From NCBI GenBank assembly GCA_002686265.1, contig NZBA01000036.1:91719-155718 (forward strand): a DNA stretch of 64,000 bases, in the 5' to 3' direction. A program made the translations under genes and the position numbers. This DNA is from Planctomycetota bacterium. Lineage in GTDB: Bacteria; Planctomycetota; UBA1135; GCA-002686595. Positions 10,101 to 17,674 of this stretch are shown here, piece after piece. The notes under the pieces were generated by a model, which was not told the DNA's origin, searched no databases, and was given only the letters and a program-made list of their open reading frames with translations. The number at the start of each line of letters is the position of its first letter. Position 1 is the first letter of the stretch.

Positions 10101-10524
10101 CCTGCGAGTCGGGAGCGAGGACCACGACGTGACCGCGGCGAGCTACGACGAGCAGGCGAACGTCCTCTCGCTCACGGTCTCTGGGAGCGATCTGCCCACC
10201 AGCGGGCAGGTAGAGGTCTTCCCTCGCTACTTCGCGGTCAGCACGAACGGCGTCGCAGACGCGATGCCCGACAGTAGCACCGTGCTCGTCAGCTTCCAGG
10301 CCACCGGAGCCAACAGCCTCGGGGACCCCGACGAGAGCGCCATCTTCCCCGGGACTTCCGCCTGGTCCACGGACATCGGAGCCCTGTCGGGAGCACCGGG
10401 CAACACGGACTTCCGCTTCTTCCGCTTCCAGTTGTCCTTCGACATCCTGGCGGACAACTCGGACCTGTCCTTCAATACCCCGCGTCCGGTCATCGATTTC
10501 CTGCGGATCCCGTTCCGCTTCTAG
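7135..10524 (+). CDS. Giant lipoprotein, Big_5-like plus glycine-rich passenger
   Basis: About 1129 residues, starting at ATG 7135 with AGGA ten bases upstream; ATG 7180 is an alternative giving a shorter signal peptide. The lipobox is LLAIGC (Cys40). A Big_5-like domain follows (FTFSHAVDFDSV, about residues 70-170), then a beta-strand segment (TQLVINGIVNIRDL, VLKVQG, VRIEGELDISG) and a long region with repeated glycine clusters (GGGGAGG, GGGSGGGAGG) from about 500 to 830. The C-terminal part is non-repetitive. The same layout recurs in the protein at 23774, so these are paralogues. Co-directional with its neighbours, 5 bases after the preceding gene. Surface-exposed structural or adhesive function is inferred; no enzyme motif is seen. 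Confidence 0.8.
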   Translation: MFPRSKQDTNGNTNDMMQTHRALWTTSAAALGTGLLAIGCSGGSLDADEAAAGLFTLQSVSVAEGQTWQINRPITFTFSHAVDFDSVNMNTISIAQVSGGPAVGTYTVDPADPRKVTFQPTCPTAGDFSDAGLIPGGIDYRISVPEDGNGAGTVLSAGGSVLRDGHTMSFFTPVSEILTDLFLDPQTGPPAPLEGYVDADGIVQGTRLETGGGSAILPFVIDPTGEGNLGVFEIPLNLYSDTESRVEVLVEVNQPVSPTDENISQDRLQIQFEEATGSWVTFPTRVSLDANCTETGAVLRLTPLGVLPQNRNLRVIVKPEFEDLVGDRNILPLEDFAVMKSSTFTEGGEAVDYADDFFEDFVLSGGDVGSFEDVEATFDTPRAEWGEISPGVYGVRPSFDFDGTGGPGGDFDWHIPSNQTVILDTTSTLIIGGPGGVPTATQLVINGIVNIRDLYIPENSVLKVQGPNPAVLLCAGEVRIEGELDISGNNAKPVFTLNTPFQPEPGASGNGGGGAGGTGSYLTNQVTPRGGNGFGAFDTPGAGGQGGESGWNSNTGNYGQFRGAAGGGGGTLGLDVVLADGCNDQMTLGLDAENGFAGHPSANAATRPGETLPWGGFAADRPFTDINGTGDDFWGTMRKDFGTEDEELVEGELIQPWPASGGGAGGDATRATEYPPSELLNSDQDKGCGGGGGSGALTVLALGKISMGINGKITARGGHGSGGENTNYVNRIGGGSGGGAGGHIILQTAQHIDLSELPQNGNPNAAPSILARGGQGGAGYNNAGGADDNELTPQADAHHTGGGGDNPFEEPLPPQCAVQTGIVVSAGGDGGPGLIQFHVGTLPDDVIGPSDDSGLVRDAVKPAPVGYDIGTGSGDADWVNQLLPIFGRLSKAQSKWIPLGGASINPDDPNDPDPIQFLFEGTDPATGLVESTEEVVENLPAILAPAAAVESEGLPDIGADGRTMLLDAAELALGDEVYRRNPNLFRLFRLRVGSEDHDVTAASYDEQANVLSLTVSGSDLPTSGQVEVFPRYFAVSTNGVADAMPDSSTVLVSFQATGANSLGDPDESAIFPGTSAWSTDIGALSGAPGNTDFRFFRFQLSFDILADNSDLSFNTPRPVIDFLRIPFRF

Positions 10525-10767
10525 TCCGTTTCCCCGCCGAGGGAAGCTGGCCGCCCGCTCGATCGGGACGCGGCTCGAGGGTGCGCTCGGCGGGCCTCGG
10601 GACCGGCGAGCACACCCCTTGCCGGGGTGACCGACCGGCTGTGCGGGCCGTGCCGTGGGCCGCTGGGACTGGGCCTCCGCCGGGGGGCCCGGGTGCGGCA
10701 AACCGGGGCGGCGAGAAGGCTCGCCCCCGAGGGCGAACTCGCCCCCCGCAAGTGCTTCAATGGTGCG

Positions 10768-12543
10768 GTGGACTCTTGGAGTCGGTTCGCGCTCGGGGGT
10801 GTCGCCGCCGCGGCGCTGTGCACGGCCTGTGGGCGAGCCGCGCGGCCACAGCCGCGTTGGGTCGAGCTGCTGCAGGTGCGGCCCGAGCAGAGTCAGGGGC
10901 TGTTCCTCAACGAGAGCCTCACCTTCGACTTCTCCCATCCCATCGATCCCGCGTCAGTGACCTCCGAGAGCGTGCGCATCGTGGACCAGCGCGGGCAGCG
11001 TGCGGCGGGGGAGTTCCGGGTCGATAGGAATCGCATCCGCTTCAGGCCAGACCCGGTCCTCGGCGCGGAGCTGGCCGACGGCGGCTTCCGACCGGGCACC
11101 CGCTACACCGCCCTCATCCAGGGTTTCCCCGCACCTGACGGCCTGCGCGGACGCGATGGGCGCCCCCTTGCACGTAGCGTGCGCTGGAACTTCGAGACCG
11201 CCCACCTGACCGAGCCCCGCGGACAGATGTTCGTGGACCACACGCCGTTGTTCGGCCTGCGCTTGCACCCCGGCGAGGCGCTCACGACCGTGCGCACCGA
11301 TCCGCGCGTGGTCCTGTTCTGCGAGGAACCTGTCGACCCCTCGACCCTGCGGGCGGAGGACTTTCATTTCCTGACCCCCGCGGGAGAACGGGTCGATCTC
11401 CAGGTGCGCTTGCTCGCCAATCACGATCACCTCGTCGTTCGCGGACGGCGGGCCCTGCGGACCGCGGCGGAGATCGAGCTCGTCTGCATGGCCGAGCTCT
11501 CGCCGGGCGTACATTCGATACGCATGGCCCCTGACATGGAGCTGTTGGACTTCGGCGGCAACCGCGTGCAGCCCTACAGCGGAACGATCGAGGTCGATGT
11601 TCGAGAAACCGCCGGGACCCACGTGCAGGACTTCCTGCGGCGCGAGGCCAACACGCGGCCGGTGCCGGGAGCGGACGGCACCGCGGCCTGGGGCGCGGGG
11701 CGCGTCACGATCCGCTTTCCGCGGGCCGCGGGCGACGGCCGGGACGGTGAGATCGACCTCCCCGACGGGAGCTCGGACACCAAGGACCTGCACGCCACGC
11801 GGCTCACCCTGCCCGCGGGGCGCACCTGCCGCCTGGAGGCGTCGGGACTCGTGGTCCTGCGGGCCCAGGGCAGGTTGAGCATCGAGGGTGACCTCGTGCG
11901 CAGCGTGGGGGAGGCGCCGGGTCTGACCGTCGAGGAGGGAGAGCGCCTCTCGACTTGGCTGGAGCGCGCTCGGGAAGAGGACCCCCCGTGGACGGTCATC
12001 GTGGCCGGCGGTGACTTGGTCGTGAACGGCCGTATCGAGGTGGACGGGCCCCTGCTGTTGGTGGCGGGCGGGTGGATTCGCGTCGCCGAGCGTCCGCGGG
12101 CCGCGGAGAACGAGCTGTGGATCCTGGGCGAGGGCGGCGGCCTGGCTCTGCCGAGCACCGCCAGCACCCTGGCCCTGGAGCTCGATCCGCCCACGGTGAA
12201 CCCCCTGCGGACGCCCCTGACTTACGCCGTGCTCTCCGATCCGATCCCCTCGTCGGGGAGCGTCGTGCGCTGGGAACGGGCCTCTGTCTCGGGGCGCGAG
12301 AACCTCGGCCGCTTCCGCGTGCGCTACGTGCGCGAGGAGGATCTGCCCCTGGGGGGCTCCCTGGCCGACTGGGACCCGCGGGACGATCCGCGCCAGGTGC
12401 GCCCCCTCGGCCGCCTGCGGCTGTTGGTCGAGCTCACCGTCGGCCCGGCCGGCTACGGGCCGGGGAGCGACCGGCGCTGGTCCCCGCCCATCGTCGACGG
12501 GGTCAGGCTCAACTGGTCGTGGCCAGGGGAACAGGCACGATGA
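10768..12543 (+). CDS. Lipoprotein with two Big_5-like domains
   Basis: About 591 residues from GTG 10768; no in-frame ATG gives a signal peptide. The N-terminus (VDSWSRFALGG... ALCTAC) is a short lipoprotein signal with Cys21, although the -3 residue is not the usual Leu. Big_5-like units start near residue 51 (FDFSHPIDPASVTSESV) and near 180 (VVLFCEEPVDPSTL). The second half has strand repeats such as LVVLRAQGRLSIEGDL and DLVVNGRIEVDGPLLL, the same solenoid-like style as the giant lipoproteins upstream but without glycine clusters. Its stop overlaps the pilD start (ATGA), implying coupled translation with the prepilin peptidase. Function unknown. Confidence 0.75.
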   Translation: MDSWSRFALGGVAAAALCTACGRAARPQPRWVELLQVRPEQSQGLFLNESLTFDFSHPIDPASVTSESVRIVDQRGQRAAGEFRVDRNRIRFRPDPVLGAELADGGFRPGTRYTALIQGFPAPDGLRGRDGRPLARSVRWNFETAHLTEPRGQMFVDHTPLFGLRLHPGEALTTVRTDPRVVLFCEEPVDPSTLRAEDFHFLTPAGERVDLQVRLLANHDHLVVRGRRALRTAAEIELVCMAELSPGVHSIRMAPDMELLDFGGNRVQPYSGTIEVDVRETAGTHVQDFLRREANTRPVPGADGTAAWGAGRVTIRFPRAAGDGRDGEIDLPDGSSDTKDLHATRLTLPAGRTCRLEASGLVVLRAQGRLSIEGDLVRSVGEAPGLTVEEGERLSTWLERAREEDPPWTVIVAGGDLVVNGRIEVDGPLLLVAGGWIRVAERPRAAENELWILGEGGGLALPSTASTLALELDPPTVNPLRTPLTYAVLSDPIPSSGSVVRWERASVSGRENLGRFRVRYVREEDLPLGGSLADWDPRDDPRQVRPLGRLRLLVELTVGPAGYGPGSDRRWSPPIVDGVRLNWSWPGEQAR

Positions 12544-13487
12544 GCTCCGCTCCCCCCTCTTTCGCCTGGCCGGCCCCCGCCGTCTGGGCTCTCTTCGGGA
12601 CCTTCGTCGGCTCGTTCCTGAATGTCGCCATCCACCGCTACTCGATCGAGGGCCAGAGCGTCTGGTTTCCGCGCCGCTCCTCCTGCCCGCGCTGCGGGCA
12701 CGCACTGGCCTGGTACGAGAACCTCCCGATCCTCTCCTGGCTCGCCCTCCGTGCGCGCTGCCGGTCCTGCCGGGCACCGATCTCCTGGCGCTACCCCCTC
12801 GTGGAGGCCCTCACCGGCGTTCTGTGGTGGTTGGCGGCGACCAGCGCCGGGCCCGGGAACGCCGAGCCGGAGTTCGCCCTGATCCTGCTGCGGGTGACGG
12901 TCTTCTCGGGCCTGGTCGTCGCGACCTTCGTGGACTTCGACTGCTTTGAAATCCCCGATTCCATCTCTCTGGGAGGGATGGTTCTCGCGCCCTTGTGCGC
13001 CCTGCTCATCCCCGCCCTGCACGCCGACAGCCCCCTTGCGCGGCAGTTCTCCGACGATCCGTCGGCCGTCGGCCCTCTGGGTGCCCTGGCTGCCTGTCTG
13101 GCGGGCATGGCTACTGGCGGGGGCGTCCTGCTCGCCGTCGCCTGGCTGGGGACCAGGACCTTTGGCCGCGACGCCATGGGCCTGGGAGACGTCAAGCTCC
13201 TGGCCGCCGGGGGCGGCTTCATCGGTGCCGGTGGCGTCCTGCTGGCATTGATGGTCGCCTCGGTGCTGGCGTCGGTGGCGGGGGTGGCGAACATCGCCCG
13301 CTTCTTCTGCCTCGTCCGCTCCCGCGCGCGCGAACGCGGCGGCCGGCGCGGCGCGCTCGAGGCCCTGAGGGTCGCGCGCCTCGCCGGGCGCTACCTCCCA
13401 TTTGGACCGTATCTGGCGGCGGGGATTGGAATTGTCCTCCTCTATTGGAATGATGTCGTCACCCTGGTGCTGCGCGGTCGAGGCTGA
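12540..13487 (+). CDS. pilD: Prepilin peptidase / N-methyltransferase
   Basis: Inner-membrane aspartyl protease that cleaves the leader of type IV prepilins after the conserved Gly and methylates the new N-terminus. 315 residues with the N-terminal domain GTFVGSFLNVAIHRY, the zinc-binding CPRCGH...CRSC pair, and the membrane catalytic domain with aspartates in DFDCFEIPD and GLGDVKL. Multiple hydrophobic helices fill the second half. The start ATG 12540 overlaps the preceding stop by four bases. The substrate is most likely the pilin at 20887 and any pseudopilins elsewhere; pilT, pilB and pilC lie 3-8 kb downstream. Confidence 0.95.
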   Translation: MSSAPPSFAWPAPAVWALFGTFVGSFLNVAIHRYSIEGQSVWFPRRSSCPRCGHALAWYENLPILSWLALRARCRSCRAPISWRYPLVEALTGVLWWLAATSAGPGNAEPEFALILLRVTVFSGLVVATFVDFDCFEIPDSISLGGMVLAPLCALLIPALHADSPLARQFSDDPSAVGPLGALAACLAGMATGGGVLLAVAWLGTRTFGRDAMGLGDVKLLAAGGGFIGAGGVLLALMVASVLASVAGVANIARFFCLVRSRARERGGRRGALEALRVARLAGRYLPFGPYLAAGIGIVLLYWNDVVTLVLRGRG

Positions 13488-13544
13488 CCCGTGGACCGGG
13501 GCGAACATCATCGCGATCGACAGAAACGAGGGGAGTTCTAGGGC

Positions 13545-14225
13545 ATGAACAAGATCGAGACCAGACGAGCCCGGATGGGGCTGGGCGTGCTGCTGGGCAT
13601 GATGGCCGTCGGCTGCACATCACCGGAAGCCTATCGCCAGACCATCGCGGATCGCGATGGCCAGATTCGCCTGCTGCGCGAGGAACGCGCCTCCCTGAAG
13701 CGCGAGCGCGAGGGGTACTTGGGGCGCATCGATGCATTGGGGGTCCAGCTGACCGAGGCCAACGCGCGGGTCGTGCAAGCCGAGCCCCCCGCCCGGGTTG
13801 TCACCGACCCACGTCTCGCTGAGTTGGGCATCGCCTACGGCGTGCGCGACGGAATGGCCGTCATCTCGATCCCATCGTCGATCTCCTTCGCTTCGGGGAA
13901 GGCCGATCTCTCCGAAGGGGGGCGCAGCGCCCTGGCCGAGGTCGCCGCGGTGCTCGAAGCGGCGCACCCCAGCGGCTCCTACCACATCGAGGGGCACACC
14001 GACTCGGATCCGATCCGCAGGTCGGTCTTCGAGACGAACCGTAGCCTGTCGATTGCGCGCGCCATGGCGGTGCTCGCGCATCTCGTCGAGCACTGCGGCA
14101 TCGCCGATGAACAGTGCGTCGTGGTGGGCCACGGACAGTACGCGCCGCTGGTGGCGGAGGGGACGACCAAGGCCAAGGCCCAGAACCGGCGTGTCGAGAT
14201 CGTCGTTCACGCCGGCGGGCGCTGA
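13545..14225 (+). CDS. OmpA/MotB-family peptidoglycan-binding lipoprotein
   Basis: 226 residues. The signal peptide ends in MMAVGC (lipobox, Cys24). A charged helical stretch (residues 30-75, probably a coiled coil) leads to an OmpA C-terminal domain: SISFASGKADLSEGG, IEGHTDSDPI and NRSLSIARAMAV, ending with AQNRRVEIVV. These are the peptidoglycan-anchoring landmarks (TDSxP, NxxLSxxRA, NRRVEI). The protein probably tethers the outer membrane to the cell wall. A GAGG-type ribosome site sits ahead of ATG 13545. It lies between pilD and an EF-G paralogue, with no evident operon link to either. Confidence 0.88.
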   Translation: MNKIETRRARMGLGVLLGMMAVGCTSPEAYRQTIADRDGQIRLLREERASLKREREGYLGRIDALGVQLTEANARVVQAEPPARVVTDPRLAELGIAYGVRDGMAVISIPSSISFASGKADLSEGGRSALAEVAAVLEAAHPSGSYHIEGHTDSDPIRRSVFETNRSLSIARAMAVLAHLVEHCGIADEQCVVVGHGQYAPLVAEGTTKAKAQNRRVEIVVHAGGR

Positions 14226-14393
14226 CTGGCGCTGACCGGGAGCGGGTCGTTGGGCCTCGAGTCTCCCCGTGCCCCGGCCGCTCGGCGGGGGCGCAGGGTT
14301 TGTGCGTTCCCGCCCAGACGCTAGGATGGGCGGCCTATTTCCATCGCGGCGCCCACGGGCGCATCCCCAACCCCCGAGCGCAGAGCGATCTCG

Positions 14394-16403
14394 ATGACCA
14401 CCGGCGCCCTCGCATCCCGCAACCTCGCCTTCGTCGGCCACCCCTCGTCGGGCAAGACGACCCTCGTCGATGCCCTCGCCCACCTGACGGGAGCGTCGGG
14501 ACGCAAGGGCTCGGTCGCCGAGAAGACCAGCATCTGCGACACCGAACCCGAGGAACAGGACAAGCAGCACACTCTGCAGCTGGCTTCGGTCTACGCCGAT
14601 CACGGCGACCGACAGTGGACCTTCCTCGATACCCCCGGCTACCCCGACTTCGTGGCCGAGACCGCGGGTGCGATGTTCGCCTCGGACATGGTCGTGGCCG
14701 TCGTCTCGTGCAGCAGCGGCGTGACCTTCAACCTGCGCCAGAAGCTGAAGCGAGCCGGAGAGCTCGGCCGTCCGCGGGCTATCGTCGTGACCCACCTCGA
14801 CGGCGACAACGCCGACTTCGACGGGCTCGTGAACGAACTGCGCGAGGCCGTCGGCGACAGTGTCGTTCCTGTCCTGCTCCCCGATACGTCTGGCGCGGGC
14901 TTCTCGGCTGTGACGCGCACGATGGACGTGGAGGACTCCGAGTGGCGCCAGCCCCTGATGGACACCCTGATGGACGCCTGCGAGGACGAGGAGCTCATGA
15001 TGGAGTACCTCGAGTCGCAGACGCTCACCGACGAGCAGTTCTCGGTCCTCACGCCCGCAGCCATCGCCGCCGGCGCCCTCGTGCCGCTGTTGGTCTGCAA
15101 CCCCGACTCGGGACTGGCGGCCGAGAACGTGCTGCAGTTCTTCAACCGCTTCACGCCTTCGGGGCTGTCGACGATCCATGACACGGAGGGCGGTGAGGTC
15201 GAGCCCGACCCCTCCGGCGAACTCTGCGCGTCGGTCTTCAACGTCAAGACCGACGCTCATGTCGGCAAGGTCTGCTTGGCGCGCGTGTGGCGCGGGACCC
15301 TAAGTGCATCGGACAGCGTCCGAGGAGCGGGGGACGACAAACCCGAGAAACTGGGCGGACTGTTCCACATGGTCGGCAAGCAGCGCGAGGCCATCGATTC
15401 CGCCGGTCCGGGGTCGATCGTCGCCTTTTCGAAGGTGGAACACATCGGCTGCGGAGACTCGGTGCGCAGGGCCGGGGAGGATCTGACGAGCGTCGCCGGC
15501 CCCGAGCCGGGCATCCCGATGGTCGCACTGGCAGCCTCCCCCAAGAGCCGTGCCGACGAGCAGAAGATCGGTGAAGCTCTCCACAAGTTGAGCGCCGAGG
15601 ATCCGACCTTCACGATCCGCAACGACGGCGTCACCCACGAGTTGGTGATGAACGGCATGAGCGACCTGCATCTGCAGGTGATGGAGGCTCGGCTCAAGCG
15701 CCGGTACGGCGTCGAGATCGAGACCAGTATCCCGCGCATCGCCTTCCGGGAGACGATCACCAAGGCGGCGGACGGACACCACCGGCACAAGAAGCAGAGC
15801 GGCGGACGGGGCCAATTCGGCGAGTGCTTCCTGCGGCTCAAGCCGCGCCCCTCGGGGGAGGGCGTCGAGTTCGTCGATTCGGTCGTCGGCGGATCCATCC
15901 CGCGCAACCTCATCCCCGCGGTCGAGAAGGGCATCCGCCAGGCCTGCGCCGAGGGTGTGCTGACCAACAGCGTCGTGGTCGACGTCGCCGCCGAGGTCTA
16001 CGACGGCAAGTTCCACGCCGTGGACTCCGACGAAGCGAGCTTCAAGATGGCCGGCTCGCGGGCTTTCCGCGAGGGCTTCCTGAAGGCCAAGCCGACCCTG
16101 CTCGAGCCGATCATGGAGTTGGAGATCCACATCCCCACCGAGATGGCGGGGACTATTTTCAGCGACATCACCAGCCAGCGGCGCGGCCAGGTCATCGACC
16201 AGGTGAGCGAGGCGGACGGAGCCATCACCGTCGTCAAGGCCGAGGCTCCCCTGGCGACGGTCCAGACCTACCACCGCGACCTCAAGTCTCAGACCTCCGG
16301 TGAGGGCAGCTACTCCATGTCCTTCCTGCGCTATGCGCCCGTCCCGGGCCTCGAGCAGGAGAAGATCCTCAAGAGCGAGGGCAAGAAGCACGAGGAGGAG
16401 TAG
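14394..16403 (+). CDS. EF-G-like translation GTPase paralogue
   Basis: 669 residues, slightly shorter than canonical EF-G. The G domain has P-loop GHPSSGKTT (about 15-23), the TEPEEQDKQHTLQ switch I region of the FusA2/EF-G II type, and DTPGYPDF as G3. The G4 motif NKxD is replaced by THLD (133-136). Domains II-V are present (for example FRETITKAADGHHRHKKQSGGRGQFGE and the C-terminal TSQRRGQVI motif). It is therefore a paralogue of uncertain role, in ribosome recycling or stress translation, and not the main fusA. It stands alone, followed by a strong hairpin. Confidence 0.88.
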   Translation: MTTGALASRNLAFVGHPSSGKTTLVDALAHLTGASGRKGSVAEKTSICDTEPEEQDKQHTLQLASVYADHGDRQWTFLDTPGYPDFVAETAGAMFASDMVVAVVSCSSGVTFNLRQKLKRAGELGRPRAIVVTHLDGDNADFDGLVNELREAVGDSVVPVLLPDTSGAGFSAVTRTMDVEDSEWRQPLMDTLMDACEDEELMMEYLESQTLTDEQFSVLTPAAIAAGALVPLLVCNPDSGLAAENVLQFFNRFTPSGLSTIHDTEGGEVEPDPSGELCASVFNVKTDAHVGKVCLARVWRGTLSASDSVRGAGDDKPEKLGGLFHMVGKQREAIDSAGPGSIVAFSKVEHIGCGDSVRRAGEDLTSVAGPEPGIPMVALAASPKSRADEQKIGEALHKLSAEDPTFTIRNDGVTHELVMNGMSDLHLQVMEARLKRRYGVEIETSIPRIAFRETITKAADGHHRHKKQSGGRGQFGECFLRLKPRPSGEGVEFVDSVVGGSIPRNLIPAVEKGIRQACAEGVLTNSVVVDVAAEVYDGKFHAVDSDEASFKMAGSRAFREGFLKAKPTLLEPIMELEIHIPTEMAGTIFSDITSQRRGQVIDQVSEADGAITVVKAEAPLATVQTYHRDLKSQTSGEGSYSMSFLRYAPVPGLEQEKILKSEGKKHEEE

Positions 16404-16442
16404 GCGCAGGACCCGCACAGGGTCCTCGTCGCGCGTTCACCG

Positions 16443-16484
16443 AACGCCCCGCCGCGCCCCGTGAGACGGGGGCGGCGGGGCGTT
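16443..16484 (+). terminator. Strong GC hairpin after the EF-G paralogue
   Basis: The arm AACGCCCCGCCGCGCCCCGT pairs with ACGGGGGCGGCGGGGCGTT across a three-base loop (GAG), with about 19 pairs and one bulge. No T-run follows, which is common in very GC-rich genomes. It separates the EF-G paralogue from the pilus genes. Confidence 0.6.
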
Positions 16485-16609
16485 TGGCGTTCGGAGTTCG
16501 CGGGTGGGAGCGTTCCACCTCCAGTTGGCCCCACCGAGGGGTCGATGGATGGGACCGCGACGGGGGCCCGATCCCCCGCGCCCCGCTCGTCTGTGCCCGA
16601 AGGAACGCG

Positions 16610-17674
16610 ATGATCACGATGGAAGAACTGCTCGCCCTGATGGTCCGTCAGGGCGGCTCGGACCTGCACCTGAGCGTCGCCAGCCCACCGCGCATCCGCG
16701 TAGACGGCCTTCTGCTGCCGGTGGAGACAGCGCCGCTGAACGCCGACGATACCAGGCGGCTCGCGACCAGCATCCTGGACTCCGATCAGATCGCGAAGCT
16801 CGACCGCGACCTGGAGCTGGACTGCTCCTTCGGCCTCGAGGGCCACGGCCGGTTCCGGGCGAACGTGTTCCACCAGCAGGGCGCCGTGGCGGCGGTCATG
16901 CGCTCGATCCCTTCGGAGATCCCTGCTTTCGAGGATCTCGGGATGCCGGCCGGCGTGTGCGAGCGCATCTGCTCCTTGCGTTCGGGACTGGTGCTCGTCA
17001 CCGGGGCCACGGGCTCGGGCAAGTCCACTTCCCTGGCGGCGATGATCGATTACGTCAACACGAACCGCCAGGCGCACATCGTCACCATCGAGGATCCGGT
17101 CGAGTTCACCCACCAGCACAAGGGCTGTGTCGTTACCCAGCGCGAGATCGGCGGTGATACGCGGGACTTCAGGGCCGCCCTGCGGAGCGTCCTGCGCCAG
17201 GACCCCGACATCGTTCTGGTGGGAGAGCTGCGCGATCACGAGACGATCGAAGCGGCTCTGACCCTGGCGGAGACCGGCCATTTGACCTTCGCCACCTTGC
17301 ACACCTCCGACGCGGTCCAGACGGTCAACCGCATCGTGGACGTCTTCCCGGCTCACCAGCAGTCCCAGGTCAGGACTCAGCTTTCCTTCACCCTGGAGGG
17401 GGTCTTCTCCCAGCAGCTGATGCCGTCTGCTGGCGGCCGGGGGCGCGTGCTGACCGCCGAGATCATGCTCGCCACTCCGGGCATCCGGGCGCTCATTCGG
17501 GACGGGAAGTCGCACCAGCTCTACTCGCAGATCCAGACCGGCGGGCGACTGGGGATGACGACCATGGCCCAATCCATGGCGTCGAAGGTGCGTGAGGGGG
17601 CGATCGATCTGCTCGACGCCGAGATGGCCCTGAGCGACGCTTCCGAGCTGATGAACCTGATCAAGGCCGCCTGA
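16610..17674 (+). CDS. pilT: Type IV pilus retraction ATPase PilT
   Basis: Hexameric cytoplasmic ATPase that depolymerises pili. 354 residues. The N-terminal PAS-like domain has GGSDLHLSVASPPRIRVDG. Walker A is GATGSGKST (132-140), followed by the Asp box TIEDPVEF, Walker B RQDPDIVLVGELRD, and the His box TGHLTFATLHTSDA. The C-terminal GIRALIRDGK corresponds to the AIRNLIRE motif of true retraction ATPases, which separates it from PilB. AAGGAA lies 4-9 bases upstream of ATG 16610. First gene of pilT-pilB-pilC-pilA; its stop shares one base with the pilB start (TGATG). Confidence 0.95.
   Translation: MITMEELLALMVRQGGSDLHLSVASPPRIRVDGLLLPVETAPLNADDTRRLATSILDSDQIAKLDRDLELDCSFGLEGHGRFRANVFHQQGAVAAVMRSIPSEIPAFEDLGMPAGVCERICSLRSGLVLVTGATGSGKSTSLAAMIDYVNTNRQAHIVTIEDPVEFTHQHKGCVVTQREIGGDTRDFRAALRSVLRQDPDIVLVGELRDHETIEAALTLAETGHLTFATLHTSDAVQTVNRIVDVFPAHQQSQVRTQLSFTLEGVFSQQLMPSAGGRGRVLTAEIMLATPGIRALIRDGKSHQLYSQIQTGGRLGMTTMAQSMASKVREGAIDLLDAEMALSDASELMNLIKAA

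Noticed and set aside
7126..10938. A 1270-codon open frame antisense to the giant lipoprotein
   Set aside because: Antisense to a protein with a lipobox and recognisable domains. The antisense product has no signal peptide or domains and is Arg/Glu/His-rich, as typical of GC-rich shadows. The similar frame at 3947-6838 is rejected for the same reason.
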